A DNA stretch of 64,000 nt, from the NCBI GenBank assembly GCA_038093515.1, contig JBBPSI010000131.1:1-64000 (forward strand), written 5' to 3'. Positions 24,812 through 35,234 of this stretch are shown here, one piece after another. The position numbers and the translations under genes were made by a program. Position 1 is the stretch's first letter. The number at the start of each line of letters is the position of its first letter. Origin of the DNA: Butyriboletus loyo. Taxonomy: Eukaryota; Basidiomycota; Agaricomycetes; Boletales; Boletaceae. The notes beneath the pieces were generated by a model, which searched no databases, was not told the DNA's origin, and worked only from the letters and a program-made list of their open reading frames with translations.

Positions 24812-25263
24812 ATGGCCTCTCTCCGCCACGACAAGCTCGTTGCTCTCCCGAGTCTGTCCTGCGCCCTCTCCTCTCTCCCACAGGCTACCAGCCTCGACAG
24901 CGTCTCGCTACACCCGAGCATGTACGCTCAACACGCCGCCGAGAGCGAAGCCAAGGTACGCGCGCCTCTTCCTTCGTTTTAGGACGCGTCTCATATCTTC
25001 TTCAGCTCAGAAAAGTCTTGTCCAAGACCGCATCGACGCCTCATAGCGCCGCGCCAACGCATCCTTACATGCAGTCTGTACGTCCGCCCGCTCCCTCCCT
25101 CCCGCGCGCGTTCCTGACACCTCCCTCAGGCATCTTACGCAGACTCGCCCAACTCTTCACCGCCATTGATGATGCGTAAATCAGTACGTCTCACCGTACC
25201 CAACGTCTCGACCCACACCGCTCATCCATTCTCTTTTAGCAAAAACCAAAATTTCAGGCTTAA
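24812..25263 (+). CDS. Small uncharacterised protein (97 aa, four exons)
   Basis: Exons 24812-24955, 25006-25077, 25130-25183 and 25240-25263 each end on codon boundaries at GT/AG introns and join to 97 codons: MASLRHDKLVALPSLSCAL..., LRKVLSKTASTPHSAA, ASYADSPNSSPPLMMRKS, QKPKFQA. The TATA box and pyrimidine tract upstream support a transcribed gene. The product is Ser/Pro-rich with no signal peptide, membrane segment or domain I recognise. An SPPLMMRK-type tail could be a phospho-motif, but that is speculation. Confidence 0.65.
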
Positions 25264-26202
25264 GACGCCGCCGGGATCTAGAACCCGCGACCCTTCTTGT
25301 CCCTTATCTTTTTTTCCATCTCGTTGCTGGGTTGGATTATTTGTAGACCTAGTATTGCCCAGAATAACCGCGGCACCCTCTCGCTGGCATTTCCTCTCTT
25401 CTCTTCTCCACACCCGCATCACACTCGAGCATCGCATTACATAGACACATTTGCACACCAGCTATATTCATACCATGGCATTTCTCTCCTTATCTCTCTG
25501 CCTCTTCTTTATATCCCTCTCTCTGTTTCTCTCGTCTTTGGGTCTGACCGACGCCTAGAGCTCGGAAAAATAGTCGACGACCGTCTGCAGACATTCGTTT
25601 TGTATCTAGCTTCGGTGGTTTTTTTCCTAGTCGTAGATTATAATGCCGATATCATTTCCCTCCCTTTTTTTAGTATCAACCCGTGCCTGTGCCGTGCCGA
25701 GGACGACGTAAGAGACTGACAACGCATACCGTTCAAGGGCGGAAACGAGGTTCCCCTTGTCACCCGTAACCCGCTCGGTACATGCTCCAGCTCTATACAA
25801 CAAGGTTTTTTCGATTGTCGCCGTATGTGCTTGTCAGCGTGGCAAAAAGCGTTTCAGGTCCGGCCCCGTCGCCCCCGTCGTACAGCTGTCGTTGTCAACG
25901 ATAATAATACAGTGGTACGACTCCAAATTTCCAGGGTCGAGTCAGCATGATGCCTTTCGACTCGGTGGTCTGGTCAATCCAAGGCCTTCAGGGTCTAGGC
26001 TGTCCGCTCGGCAGGCGTGTGCGACTCGGAGCGTGTTTGGGTTGCGTTCCGGGGTCGATCGGCGGGATCGAGGCAGGGTGACGTTTGCGGGTACTCGCCT
26101 TGCCTTTGCTTCCTTTGTGCAACCCCAAGGCCCCAACGTCAACCTCCAACGCGATCGCGCACATCGATCGATGCCCGTCGCCCCAATCGACGCGGTCATA
26201 TG

Positions 26203-26238
26203 TAATGCTAATGCTAATGCTAATGCTTATGCTTATGC
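26203..26238 (+). repeat. Hexanucleotide microsatellite (taatgc)n/(ttatgc)n
   Basis: About six units of taatgc/ttatgc in tandem; it makes an artificial Met-Leu repeat in one frame. Confidence 0.9.
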
Positions 26239-26317
26239 CGACGGGCCCCGTTCAGCAAGTCGACCGCGGGCCGCCATCTGAATCGTGCACGGCGCACGAC
26301 GACACGGTAGCCACGAG

Positions 26318-26358
26318 TATCGATATCGATATCATTATCATTATCATTATCATTATCG
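26318..26358 (+). repeat. Microsatellite (atcgat)n then (attatc)n
   Basis: Tandem atcgat units followed by four or five attatc units; it makes an artificial poly-Ile run in one frame. Confidence 0.9.
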
Positions 26359-27649
26359 TATATCCATCATACGCGGCCGTACCACAGATCGCCAGGTCTT
26401 TTTTTCTTTTCTTCCACGCCTGTGCAATGTATGATGGCCCGAGTGCCGTAACTGTGCGGGGCAGTTCAAATCGTGTGGGCGGCCACCTGGGACGATGTCC
26501 TTTGGGATTCGACCATCAAAAAAGCGGTCCAGGTTCGGACGTTCCATATTCAGATCCAGAATCGGTGGGCACTGTTGATGTGGGGGCGACAGGTCCCGGC
26601 TAGTCCCGGTCTAGGATCCGCTGCGGGACAAAAAAAAAAAGATCCGAGTGCATACCATGACTTGCATGACATGCATAACATATCATAATGCACAAGTAAT
26701 GTAATGCAAACGCATAACGAGGGACGATGCATTATGGAGTGGTGTATCAGATACACATATGGCCATAGTATGAATGGAATCCAAGTTTTTGGTTTCATTT
26801 TTTGTTGTTTTTGGAAACCGTGTTTATTGCCATATGCTTCCCCATTGGGCGTCGTCGTTGTGATTGGATACTCGTCACCAGTTTGGTTTGTTATCATCGT
26901 GCTCGATCTGGTGGTCCACGCGTCGAATATCGAGCAGTGCGTCACTCGAGCGGTCGCAAGTACATCATGACGAGTCGTGGATTAGTACAAAAAAGGGCAA
27001 CCAGGGGCCCTCAAAAAAAGCCGCCGCCTGCATCCTCGATCCCTCCGGTTCCTTCGGCGGCAGCCACGTTTTCCGTAACGTGCGCGCCACGCGATCAATG
27101 TGGCGTAGCGGAAAAAAACTATATCATACTTGCGTGTGCGTGTGTTGTATCAATTGAGTTACTGTGGGGCACAAACCTACCGCCGACGGACGAGTTTCAC
27201 TTCGTAGGATGTAGGCGGTCTTCCCAAACATCCAAATACCGCCGGGCGCCACAGTACTAGCTGGGGATAGCCATATGCCGGTTTCCTCGGGGATAAATAC
27301 AACGGTAGGGTCTCGCAGCCCCCTGACCTCCGAGTCTCGCACCAGGAATAGGCATGTCGCGTGTGCGGAACCGACTCGAAAGTAACGTGAATGCGCAGTC
27401 GGGTTTCAAGCTCAGGGGCATCCCGACAAGGCAGATCGAGCTGCGAGAGGCAATCTAGTAGCCTTTCGCACGACTGCACATATAAGTATGTGTCTCTCTT
27501 TTTCGCTTGCTTGCTGAGCCTGGGCGGCCGTTGCGGTTTAACCATGTTCGCCGCTGGCGGACGTGTTTTTTGGGGTGGTCGTTTCCTAAACTTCGCCCCT
27601 GAGCTAGTCCTATCATGATGATATAGCCCTATGGCGTGATGCGACATGA

Positions 27650-28980
27650 GTGTCTCAGTCCAACGCTGACACAATGAGGCGGCAGGTGCCGGGACCCAGT
27701 GGGAAATATGCCAACAGTTCACGCGTCCCTGAACAGGTCCAAAAGCCAACCTTGATGTATGTAAGTAGTCCCCTGGAAATGAAGTTTTTAGTCGAGAGAA
27801 GGATGAAACAAACTAATCGAGGGTACGGTGTACTTGTATACTGCGACAGCCGAGCCCCGCGATTCAGAGTTGGTGAGGATAAGTACGCGGCACGCAACAG
27901 TTACGCCATACGTACACGTTTCGCGAGTATGATGGCGGCAAGTCCCTGGAAATTACTTACCACTGTCCAAACGTTTGCGGATGGCGGTTGGATGATGGAT
28001 CTTTCCGAGTCGTTGAGGAAGCCCAATGTCAATGTTTTCAATGAGACCCCCGGTCTGGACCTCGAGAGCAGGATAGGCTATGGGATAAGTAAGGCTGACA
28101 TCTGTCAGTGGCAGGTCGAGTTGGCAGGTGTGGGAGACGGGCATGATATATGATAGCAACGACGATAGCGATACGATTGAGGTCCATACGGGGTCATGTT
28201 CTGTTCTTGACTACAAGTCAGTTGGCAGTCGCGGAACGGACTTCCATTGGTCAAATAGGCAGATTAGTCAGATACCTTGGCTCTTACATACTTGTTTTGG
28301 ATGCGTTTTGGATGGATCATGATGGCAAGGCCTCTCAGGTCTTTGATCAGCTCTTCTTCTTGGTTCCCACCCCACATTTTTCCTTGGCACCTCCTCTTCA
28401 ATCTTCTTAATCGTGAGCGTGCGTTGATTGCTTCACTGGCCCGTAGTCAACGTGCACCCCAGATCGCCGCATCCAGGTCCATCTCATGCTTACCAACACC
28501 TACATATGGGATAGGCTAAATTCGCTGAGAACACGATATCGATACAGACTAATACGTTTCCCGAACAACCGGCCTCCGTCGGTCTTTACATAAACGTCTC
28601 TCAGGGCAACGCCACCCGCACTAGTGTGTGTGCGGGGGCGATCTGGGGGCGACCATGGTAAGTTACTACATACTCACTGTCGTTGTCGCTTTGTCATTCC
28701 ATGATTTTACTTGTTACGGTGTGGCATCAGGCTTCTGACAGTCGTTCCCCGGATCAGGTATCTGATCTCACCGTCTACCTGGACTTTCACTCTCACGTCT
28801 TGCTCTCAAAGCCTCACAGTCAGGGTCCAACACAAGCGCGCGCGGGGGGAACCGGGGGTGGAACCGGGGGTGCCGCTGCTAACCAGGATTGTCCATGGCA
28901 ATGAGGCCTGGTTGACAGAAAAAGGGCTCCCATGGTCGGGCGCCCCGTTGCATCTAGCGCATCATTGGTAATGGTGCATA
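27650..28980 (+). other. Possible degenerate gene, family not recognised
   Basis: A 160-codon plus-strand frame (ATG at 27674, stop at 28153) and, downstream, two stretches that join through a clean GT..AG intron. The first is LYINVSQGNATRTSVCAGA then IWGRPW (about 28585-28656), the second ASDSRSPDQVSDLTVYLDF (from about 28732), followed by a Gly/Ala-rich tail ending QDCPWQ at 28904. The second part looks like real protein, possibly secreted (N-x-T sites, cysteines), but I found no start, no signal peptide and stops between it and the upstream frame. Most likely a decayed gene. Confidence 0.3.
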
Positions 28981-28984
28981 CGCC

Positions 28985-29920
28985 ATTTACTTGAATAGTG
29001 GATCATCGATCATCATTGGCTCAGGATACCTTCTGGCGCCGTGGGGACGGGCCGAACCTTTTCGCTCATTACACAATACATCGCCACCGGCCCAGGGCTG
29101 CTTATTCTTCCGGTTCGATTCGGTCCGATTACCCATGACTATGATTATATCATTTTCAATGGATCGAGGGTACTGTCTCCAAGTCTCCAAGGTGCTCAAC
29201 TCAACTTATTTTAGGATTTATGGTCACTGCGGCGGGATGCAGAAATCCATGCGAGCACCCTCAAACCATTGCACGTCTGCTCACCGGTCCTGAGCGGAGC
29301 TGTCAAGTAGCACTAACCAATATAATTTAGGGCCCGCACCGAGCGGGCGCCTGGCTTGCACTTTCGCACACAAGCGCTACCGCCCGAGTAGCTAGCGTGT
29401 CACAAAGTTGTCACACCATACCAATGACAGTTGAGTCGCATGTCAGAATGCGATAGATTACTAACACTAACTTGTAGTGAGCTCAGATCACCCTGTAGTT
29501 GTAAGATTCTTATATATCATAAAGTGTGATGGAAAATAAATGGAAGGCCCGGGCCCCGGGGCGTCATGCATCATCCGTCATGCACCTATGGCAGTGGTTG
29601 AGTTTGTGAGGAGAACTTACTTGCAACATGCCAATAAATTTAATAGTCCCTCACGGCAATCATACCGTAGCTATTATTCATAGATCATGAGAGCGGGGTA
29701 CAGAAAGGTAGTTGAGCATCGAGTACAGTACACTTTCTCATAAAGTATACTGTCGGGAGCCAGCTGTTCCCAATACAACATGAGACATATTCCCACGGTT
29801 ACAGCAGCTGACTAATCACGCGCGAGCGTATGCGAAGCACGACAAGAATACCGCCCGACTGGACTAATTCAACTTCAAATATAGGTCACCTGTTTCGCAT
29901 TTTTCATCTCCTCGTGTCGC
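28985..29920. other. Intergenic, no gene seen
   Basis: About 940 bases without a supported frame. A GC-rich palindromic gcccgggccccgggg lies at about 29548. Confidence 0.4.
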
Positions 29921-29925
29921 AGTTC

Positions 29926-30370
29926 AAGTTCAGCACGGAAGGCACGAAGATGATGAAGAAAATCGAGGGATGCATTTGCACCTGCTCGAGATGCATATGC
30001 ATATTCTAACTGCTGGTAGCGACGATTGGCCTGCTATCCCTGTCACAATCTTCATCATCCGATTCCACCTCAACAATCTCATCCTTTCTAACAGCCTCCT
30101 GACTCTGATGAACCTCGGCAATTATGGCTGCGTCGTCCTTGAAGTTTACAGCATCTGTATCCAGGTTTTGTTTCTCCTCGAATGGGTCAAGAAGCTCGTC
30201 AAGGGTCAATGGCCAGAAGATGTGGGGTAGTTCAATCTTCAAGTCCAAGCCTGCCACTATGTACATTGGTGGCATAGGGTCATTAATCCGATTCAATGTG
30301 CACTCAGCGATGCTCGTCAAGGCCCCCAACCCCTTTGAAGCGTATCTCATAATTGATACATTATGAGATT
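29926..30370 (-). pseudogene. Transposase-like C-terminal relic
   Basis: The minus-strand frame reads GLGALTSIAECTLNRI, then LDLKIELPHIFWPLTLDELLDP, DDAAIIAEVHQSQEAV and a terminal acidic tail (EVESDDEDCD). The acidic tail and the DAAIxAEVxxxQ-like block resemble the C-termini of fungal DDE (pogo/CENP-B-like) transposases. That family assignment is from memory and tentative. The frame upstream contains no catalytic DDE motif and has no initiating ATG, so at most a fragment remains. Confidence 0.4.
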
Positions 30371-30599
30371 TATACACTACTAGTATATACATTATGAGCA
30401 AGTATACTGTACTTATATCCAAACACTTTGAAAGTTTGTCACATCTGAGATGATCCAGGTTCAAACGTTCTCTCACACCCTTGTGGACCGACCTCACAGT
30501 GAACTCTGAATTGAAACAATTCATGCACTTCTCGCCATTCCCACACGCCCTTATCCGTTTCAGACGCCCACCATTCACTCGTGAGCCTGGGTGAGTTCT

Positions 30600-31424
30600 C
30601 TCCCCATGCTATTCAGTACCATGCGTGGCATAGCGAGCTACGTGTGTGTCCGAGCTTCCAGGCCGCCACTACCACGACAAAACGGTTCCACGTTTCAGAA
30701 TGTAGGTCATTCGCAAAACTAGGGAGATTGTGGTAAAAGAAGAGAACGATGGTAAAAAGGTCAAACTGAACGCGCAGCTTTTGCTCCTGCCTCCAATAAC
30801 TCGGATCGTACGTCGTCGATGGCACGAAGGGCACAGAAATTGGAGACGCTCTTGCTGTACCATCCCCCTACCCAAATTTGAGGTGGGCTCACGCGTTGAC
30901 GTTCCAAGTAGTACCACTGACGCTTATCTCGCTGTCGCCCTTGCAGTGTTACTTATTTTTGGTCGAAAATTTATTTGGCTAGCTACATTCAGCAGATAAG
31001 CTCAGGCAGAAGACGCCACCTCGCTAGTTCAAGGTATGACAAGAACTCAGAACAAAAAGATAAACACTAGAATAACAGGGTTAGAAGGCGGCAACCAGTT
31101 AGGCTCCGGAAACGAACTTATGGTGTTGACCATGTCTTGGGAGTGTGCTATACGCACCCAATGATTACATCGACCCAGTCCGATTTGATATGTCACGATC
31201 AATGGGTGTATCTGATTGCCACGTAGGATTCTCTGATTCTGTTTCCTCCTTGATTCCTACTGCGCCATCACTACGCCCCTGGACTGTTACGACACGCAGA
31301 CACCCAGCCGTATCTGTGCTGTGCGGGGCATAGGCATATTATATATATTTGGCGCAGAGGGTCCGGTCGTGTGGTGACTATTTTTTCTTGGGCGTGGACT
31401 CGAATGTTGCAGCATACTGCTGTC
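30600..31424. other. Intergenic, no gene seen
   Basis: About 800 bases between the transposase-like relic and the F-box gene. TATATATATT at about 31339 may serve the F-box gene. Confidence 0.4.
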
Positions 31425-33298
31425 ATGGCGCTCTCAAACGTTACCCACAACTCACCCACCACACTGAACGCCATGGCCAACAGCCTAGATAAGCTCGTCG
31501 ATGACATTCTCATTCAAATTCTACAGGAAGTGTCTGTACATGCCGTGCTCTCCCTACGCAAGGTGAGTCCCTATCCTCGTCGACAACAAAAACAAACTCA
31601 AGAGGAGACGAGACGTCTCGGCGGTACTACCTACTCACCAAACTCCGCTGCGTTTGGTACACCCGGTTTTGCGCTGAGGTTTTGGCGCGTAATCTGCCCC
31701 TACCAGGTCCCCTATGTCACCTCTCCCTGCTCTCTGCGGCAGAGCTGGAACGACGCACGCTGCGAGCGCTCTACCTCCACCGTGCGTGGCCAAGTTTGTC
31801 TGCGAACACGCTCGTTTCCATGAACTACACGGGCGCCGGTGAACGTGTGGACCAAGTCGTGTTTATCCCTGGCGGGACGGAATTATTGACCGTGCAGGGT
31901 GACAAGGTGGTGCATTGGCTCATTGTCAGTTGGCCCGGGTTCAGTCAGGGATTGAAGCACGTAGGGGAATGGACACCGTTCGAAGGGGTGCCGTGTCGAG
32001 TCGTCAAGGATGGGGATGTGCCCGGTGTGATTGGTATCGGACCGAGAGAACCGTTGGGGTGGGTCATATTTTTTTATTTATCTTATTTTCCCGCATGTTT
32101 TCGCAAGGAAGGGATCGGCTAACCGCACACGGCAGATCCCATCGGTTTGCCAAGGTGCTGTCGACGAGTTTGAAGGCGCCATTCGTGACGCTGTGTGATT
32201 ATGCACGCGTGCCAGGCGCCGTGGCGGGTATATGGAAACATTTGTTGGTGTTGGATACGACGAGGGAGCTTGGGGGAGGTGGTTTGGAGCTCCTTGACTG
32301 GCACGCCCAGACGACTGGGACGGCGCTTCTTCCGTGTTTCCCCGATCTGGTGAGTGCCCTCTGCGCACTGTCGCGTCTTGTCACCTGAATACTATCGTTT
32401 GTGGCGGTTCCACCTTTGCTCCCTTTAGTTCGGCAGCTTTCTTGATTTTATGATATTTGCCGACCATCTCCTGGTCGTATGGGAGTACTGTGTGAGTGCC
32501 TTCCCCATCCCTGATATTCCAGTGGATGGTCAGGTGGCCGTGGAACATAAACGGGTGTTTATGTTTCAAGAGGCGATCAGCCGACCAGTTGGATTTACGA
32601 CGTGCGTTGCGCGCCGCGTCGTACCACCACGCCGGAACGCCAACGCCGACCTTGACCGAGACGCGGATTGCGACGCAGATTGGGACTGGGATGGACAGCA
32701 CAAACAATCTCCATCGTCAGCGCTAGTCATGTTGCCTACATTGACGATTGCGGCGCGGTCGAGAAGGCGGGCGGAGAGCGTGTCAATGGCGATGTTGATA
32801 CCACTCCTGGATGAGGAGGACCGCAAACAGCGTGTGGCTGCCAACACGACGACCACGTTTCCGTATCGTTTGATGTATCTGCCTCCACACCTGCCAGTGA
32901 CACGGCGGTCGGGAAACCAGGGAGGAGAGGGAGGAGGCGTAGGCGACCCGATGCCGCCACGCGTGTGTACGGCCCTCTGTCTCGGCTCATCTGGACGGGG
33001 TGTATTCGTTGTCGGCCGGGAGCTTCGTCTTGTGAGCCCTGCGTTACTCATGTTGCCGCCGTGCGAGATGCAGTTTGGACCTGTGTTTGAAACGGGGGAG
33101 GCTTTATATCTCGTGGATCAGCATCGGGGGTGGGATCTTGATCGGACGGACTTGGACTTGGACACGCATAGAGAGGTGCGGGGAGGTGCGGAAGAAGAAG
33201 CGAGGGCGAGCGGAGACAAGGTGGATTTTGACGAGGGTATGGGACGGTTCGTTGTGGCAAAGGAACGTGGGGGGATTGAAATCGTACAGTTGGATTAG
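31425..33298 (+). CDS. F-box protein
   Basis: Exons end/start at 31562, 31613-32058, 32136-32349 and 32429-33298 and join in frame: 539 aa from the ATG at 31473, or 555 aa from an in-frame ATG at 31425. The N-terminus LDKLVDDILIQILQEVSVHAVLSLRKTSRR is an F-box (binds Skp1 in SCF ubiquitin ligases), spliced between LRK and TSRR. The remainder (about 480 aa) has WD/beta-propeller-like spacing but no repeat I can define: VDQVVFIPGGTELLTVQGDKVVHWL, then LLVLDTTRELGGGGLELLDWH, IEIVQLD at the end. Likely a substrate adaptor; the target is unknown. An alternative acceptor at 31601 would break the reading frame, so 31613 was chosen. Confidence 0.8.
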
Positions 33299-34095
33299 GC
33301 AACTTTGCGGGGATGAGGGATGTGCCAGTACGAGCCGTTCTGGAGGTGGGACGAGAAATCCTTTTGGCGTGGCACTGAGCGTATATGGACGAGTGCTGTA
33401 CTCTAATGCATTTGACTTCCGGGTCTGTATCGTGAATGTTTGGCGCTCGGTTCGGCATCCATGTCCGTGTCCACCTCATGCTATTGGATCGACCTTTTGT
33501 TTTCGTTTCCGACAGTATGTATATGGGTGAGATCTAGACACCAGATCTGACCCAGCATGTCCGTTGCGATCACGATTATCGATCTGTCAAGAACGGCTAC
33601 TAACCCTTTTTTAAAACGCATATTGCAAGACAAAGGAGCGAAGACCATCTCGAGCACTCTAGACTGGCCGATGAGTGCATTCCGGGGGGTTCTGCCAAAA
33701 CCCTCCATTGTGGAGCGGTGCCATTGGATCTAGATCAGAGCCTGGATGTTTGATTCCGTTCGACATGTATTTATGGACTCGGACGCACTTTTTGGATCTG
33801 GTGGCGTGACCGGGTGCAGAACGACCGTGTGTGAATCTTTTTTTCCCTTTCTTTTCTTTCTAGAATTTGTTCCGAATGATATGGTCCAACCCGACAGTCT
33901 GACGTCCAGAACGTTTCGAGCGCCTGCCCAATTTTCTGTTGTGTGAGCATGTTCAGTGCGAGAGGCAGTATTTGGGGACACGAAATGGCTTGAAACATTG
34001 ATCCGCGGTACCCACCGGCTCATTCACGAAAAAGAAGAATCGCAGCAAAACGTGAACGACAACGAGGAAGTAGGAGCCGAAAGACCTAATGTCAG
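33299..34095. other. Intergenic, no gene seen
   Basis: About 800 bases between the F-box gene and the tRNA gene; only short frames. Confidence 0.5.
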
Positions 34096-34190
34096 GGCAA
34101 GATGGCCGAGCGGTCTAAGGCGCTGGAATCAGGCTGCATGATACACCTATCCAGTCCGAAAGGGCACGAGTTCGAATCTCGTTCTTGTCA
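34096..34190 (+). tRNA. tRNA-Leu(CAG) with a ~15-nt intron
   Basis: A full cloverleaf can be drawn. The acceptor is GGCAAGA with TCTTGTC plus discriminator A. The D arm is GCC-GAGCGGTCTAA-GGC. The anticodon stem is CTGGA/TCCAG, followed by a long class II variable arm (TCCGAAAGGGC) and the T arm ACGAG-TTCGAAT-CTCGT. The anticodon loop is expanded to 22 nt. Removing 15 nt after position 37 leaves the 7-nt loop AT-CAG-G-A, giving anticodon CAG (Leu, codon CUG). Box A (tggccgagcgg) and box B (gttcgaatc) are intact, and poly-T follows. Confidence 0.92.
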
Positions 34191-34195
34191 AAATC

Positions 34196-34212
34196 TTTTT
34201 GGATTTTTTTTT
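34196..34212 (+). terminator. RNA polymerase III terminator of tRNA-Leu
   Basis: A run of five T, then GGA, then nine T, starting 6 nt after the tRNA 3' end. Confidence 0.75.
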
Positions 34213-35234
34213 CAGACTTGTTTTTTTATGGTCACCAAGATGGATGGTTTACCCGAGCCTCGAGTCGCGTCTGGGCTCTGGAGATGGAGTTCGGGGGGGT
34301 TCGAGTGGTTCAGCTGATGCTTGGATATTCTCACGAATTTTTGATTGAGTTCTTATAACTCGAGTATACGCGAAGCTCTGGCTCTGAATGAAAACTATCA
34401 ATTATCCCTGGTCAGCAAACGTACACTCGAAATGCATGTGCGGAGGAGAGGGCGGGGAGATTCGAACCGTAGTAACTGCGTAGTGCCGCTGTGGAATCTG
34501 GATTGTCGCGACTTTTCGGATATTGTATGTCCTCGGTTCGATCGACGTCAGTCTTACAGCCGACGCCCGGAATTGCTATCTGGCCTCGGTTTCTCGAGGA
34601 TTGGCGTCCGGGGGCAGCTTTCAATGTTTTGGCTTTGTTGTTATCTCGCTTGACTGCCTATCACGTCCTGCAAATTGCAATATGTATGTTCCCCTCCGTG
34701 GCGGTATTCCGCGACCTCAATATCGGGTCGTGTTAAACCGTCTGAAAAAGGTCAGACATGTAGTGCGTCTCACGATCGCATGTATCAGTTGATGGCTGTC
34801 CATGTTACAGTTGTTTTCTCACAGGTCGTAGTACGAGCCGAACGTCCTTATCTCACACTTTCATGGTCAAATATATGAATGTCAAGTCACCTCGTTCTTC
34901 CAATCCCAGGCCCGGGTTGTGCGGTGACCCCAGTGAGACGTGCCTCGGTATTCCAGTAGAAGTGAAGGTCAACGCCGTGTCCACATCATGCACTGGGACC
35001 GACCTACTCGACGACATCGCGGGGTGACGACGGCGCGTCTACTAGAGGGTAATCGATATTTGTTCCTGATTATGCGGCGTTTTCATTCTTATCTTTGCTC
35101 AGGCTGCTTGTCGCTCAAGCGCTCAAACGTCACCGATAAGGACTATCACCTATATAGCCTCCCAGCGCCGTAATCTAGTATTTACCCTTGCCGTCTCAGG
35201 TTGAACACGTCGAGAACCTACTTCTCTACGCAAC
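34213..35234. other. Intergenic, no gene seen
   Basis: About 1 kb between the tRNA and the transporter. A T-arm-like motif at 34450-34470 (minus) does not fold into a tRNA. Confidence 0.45.

Larger units (their letters stand above)
25264..27640. other. Low-coding region with microsatellites
   Basis: 2.4 kb with no gene I can support. It includes two simple repeats listed separately, several poly-T/poly-A runs and short overlapping frames. Confidence 0.4.

Noticed and set aside
26085..26603. 172-codon plus-strand frame
   Set aside because: Its length comes from microsatellites that read as Met-Leu and poly-Ile; no other support.
27124..27749. 190-codon minus-strand frame
   Set aside because: No known motif, atypical composition and no splice partners.
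34430..34500. Minus-strand tRNA suggested by a ggttcgaatc T-loop motif
   Set aside because: The T stem does not pair and no acceptor or D arm can be formed around it.
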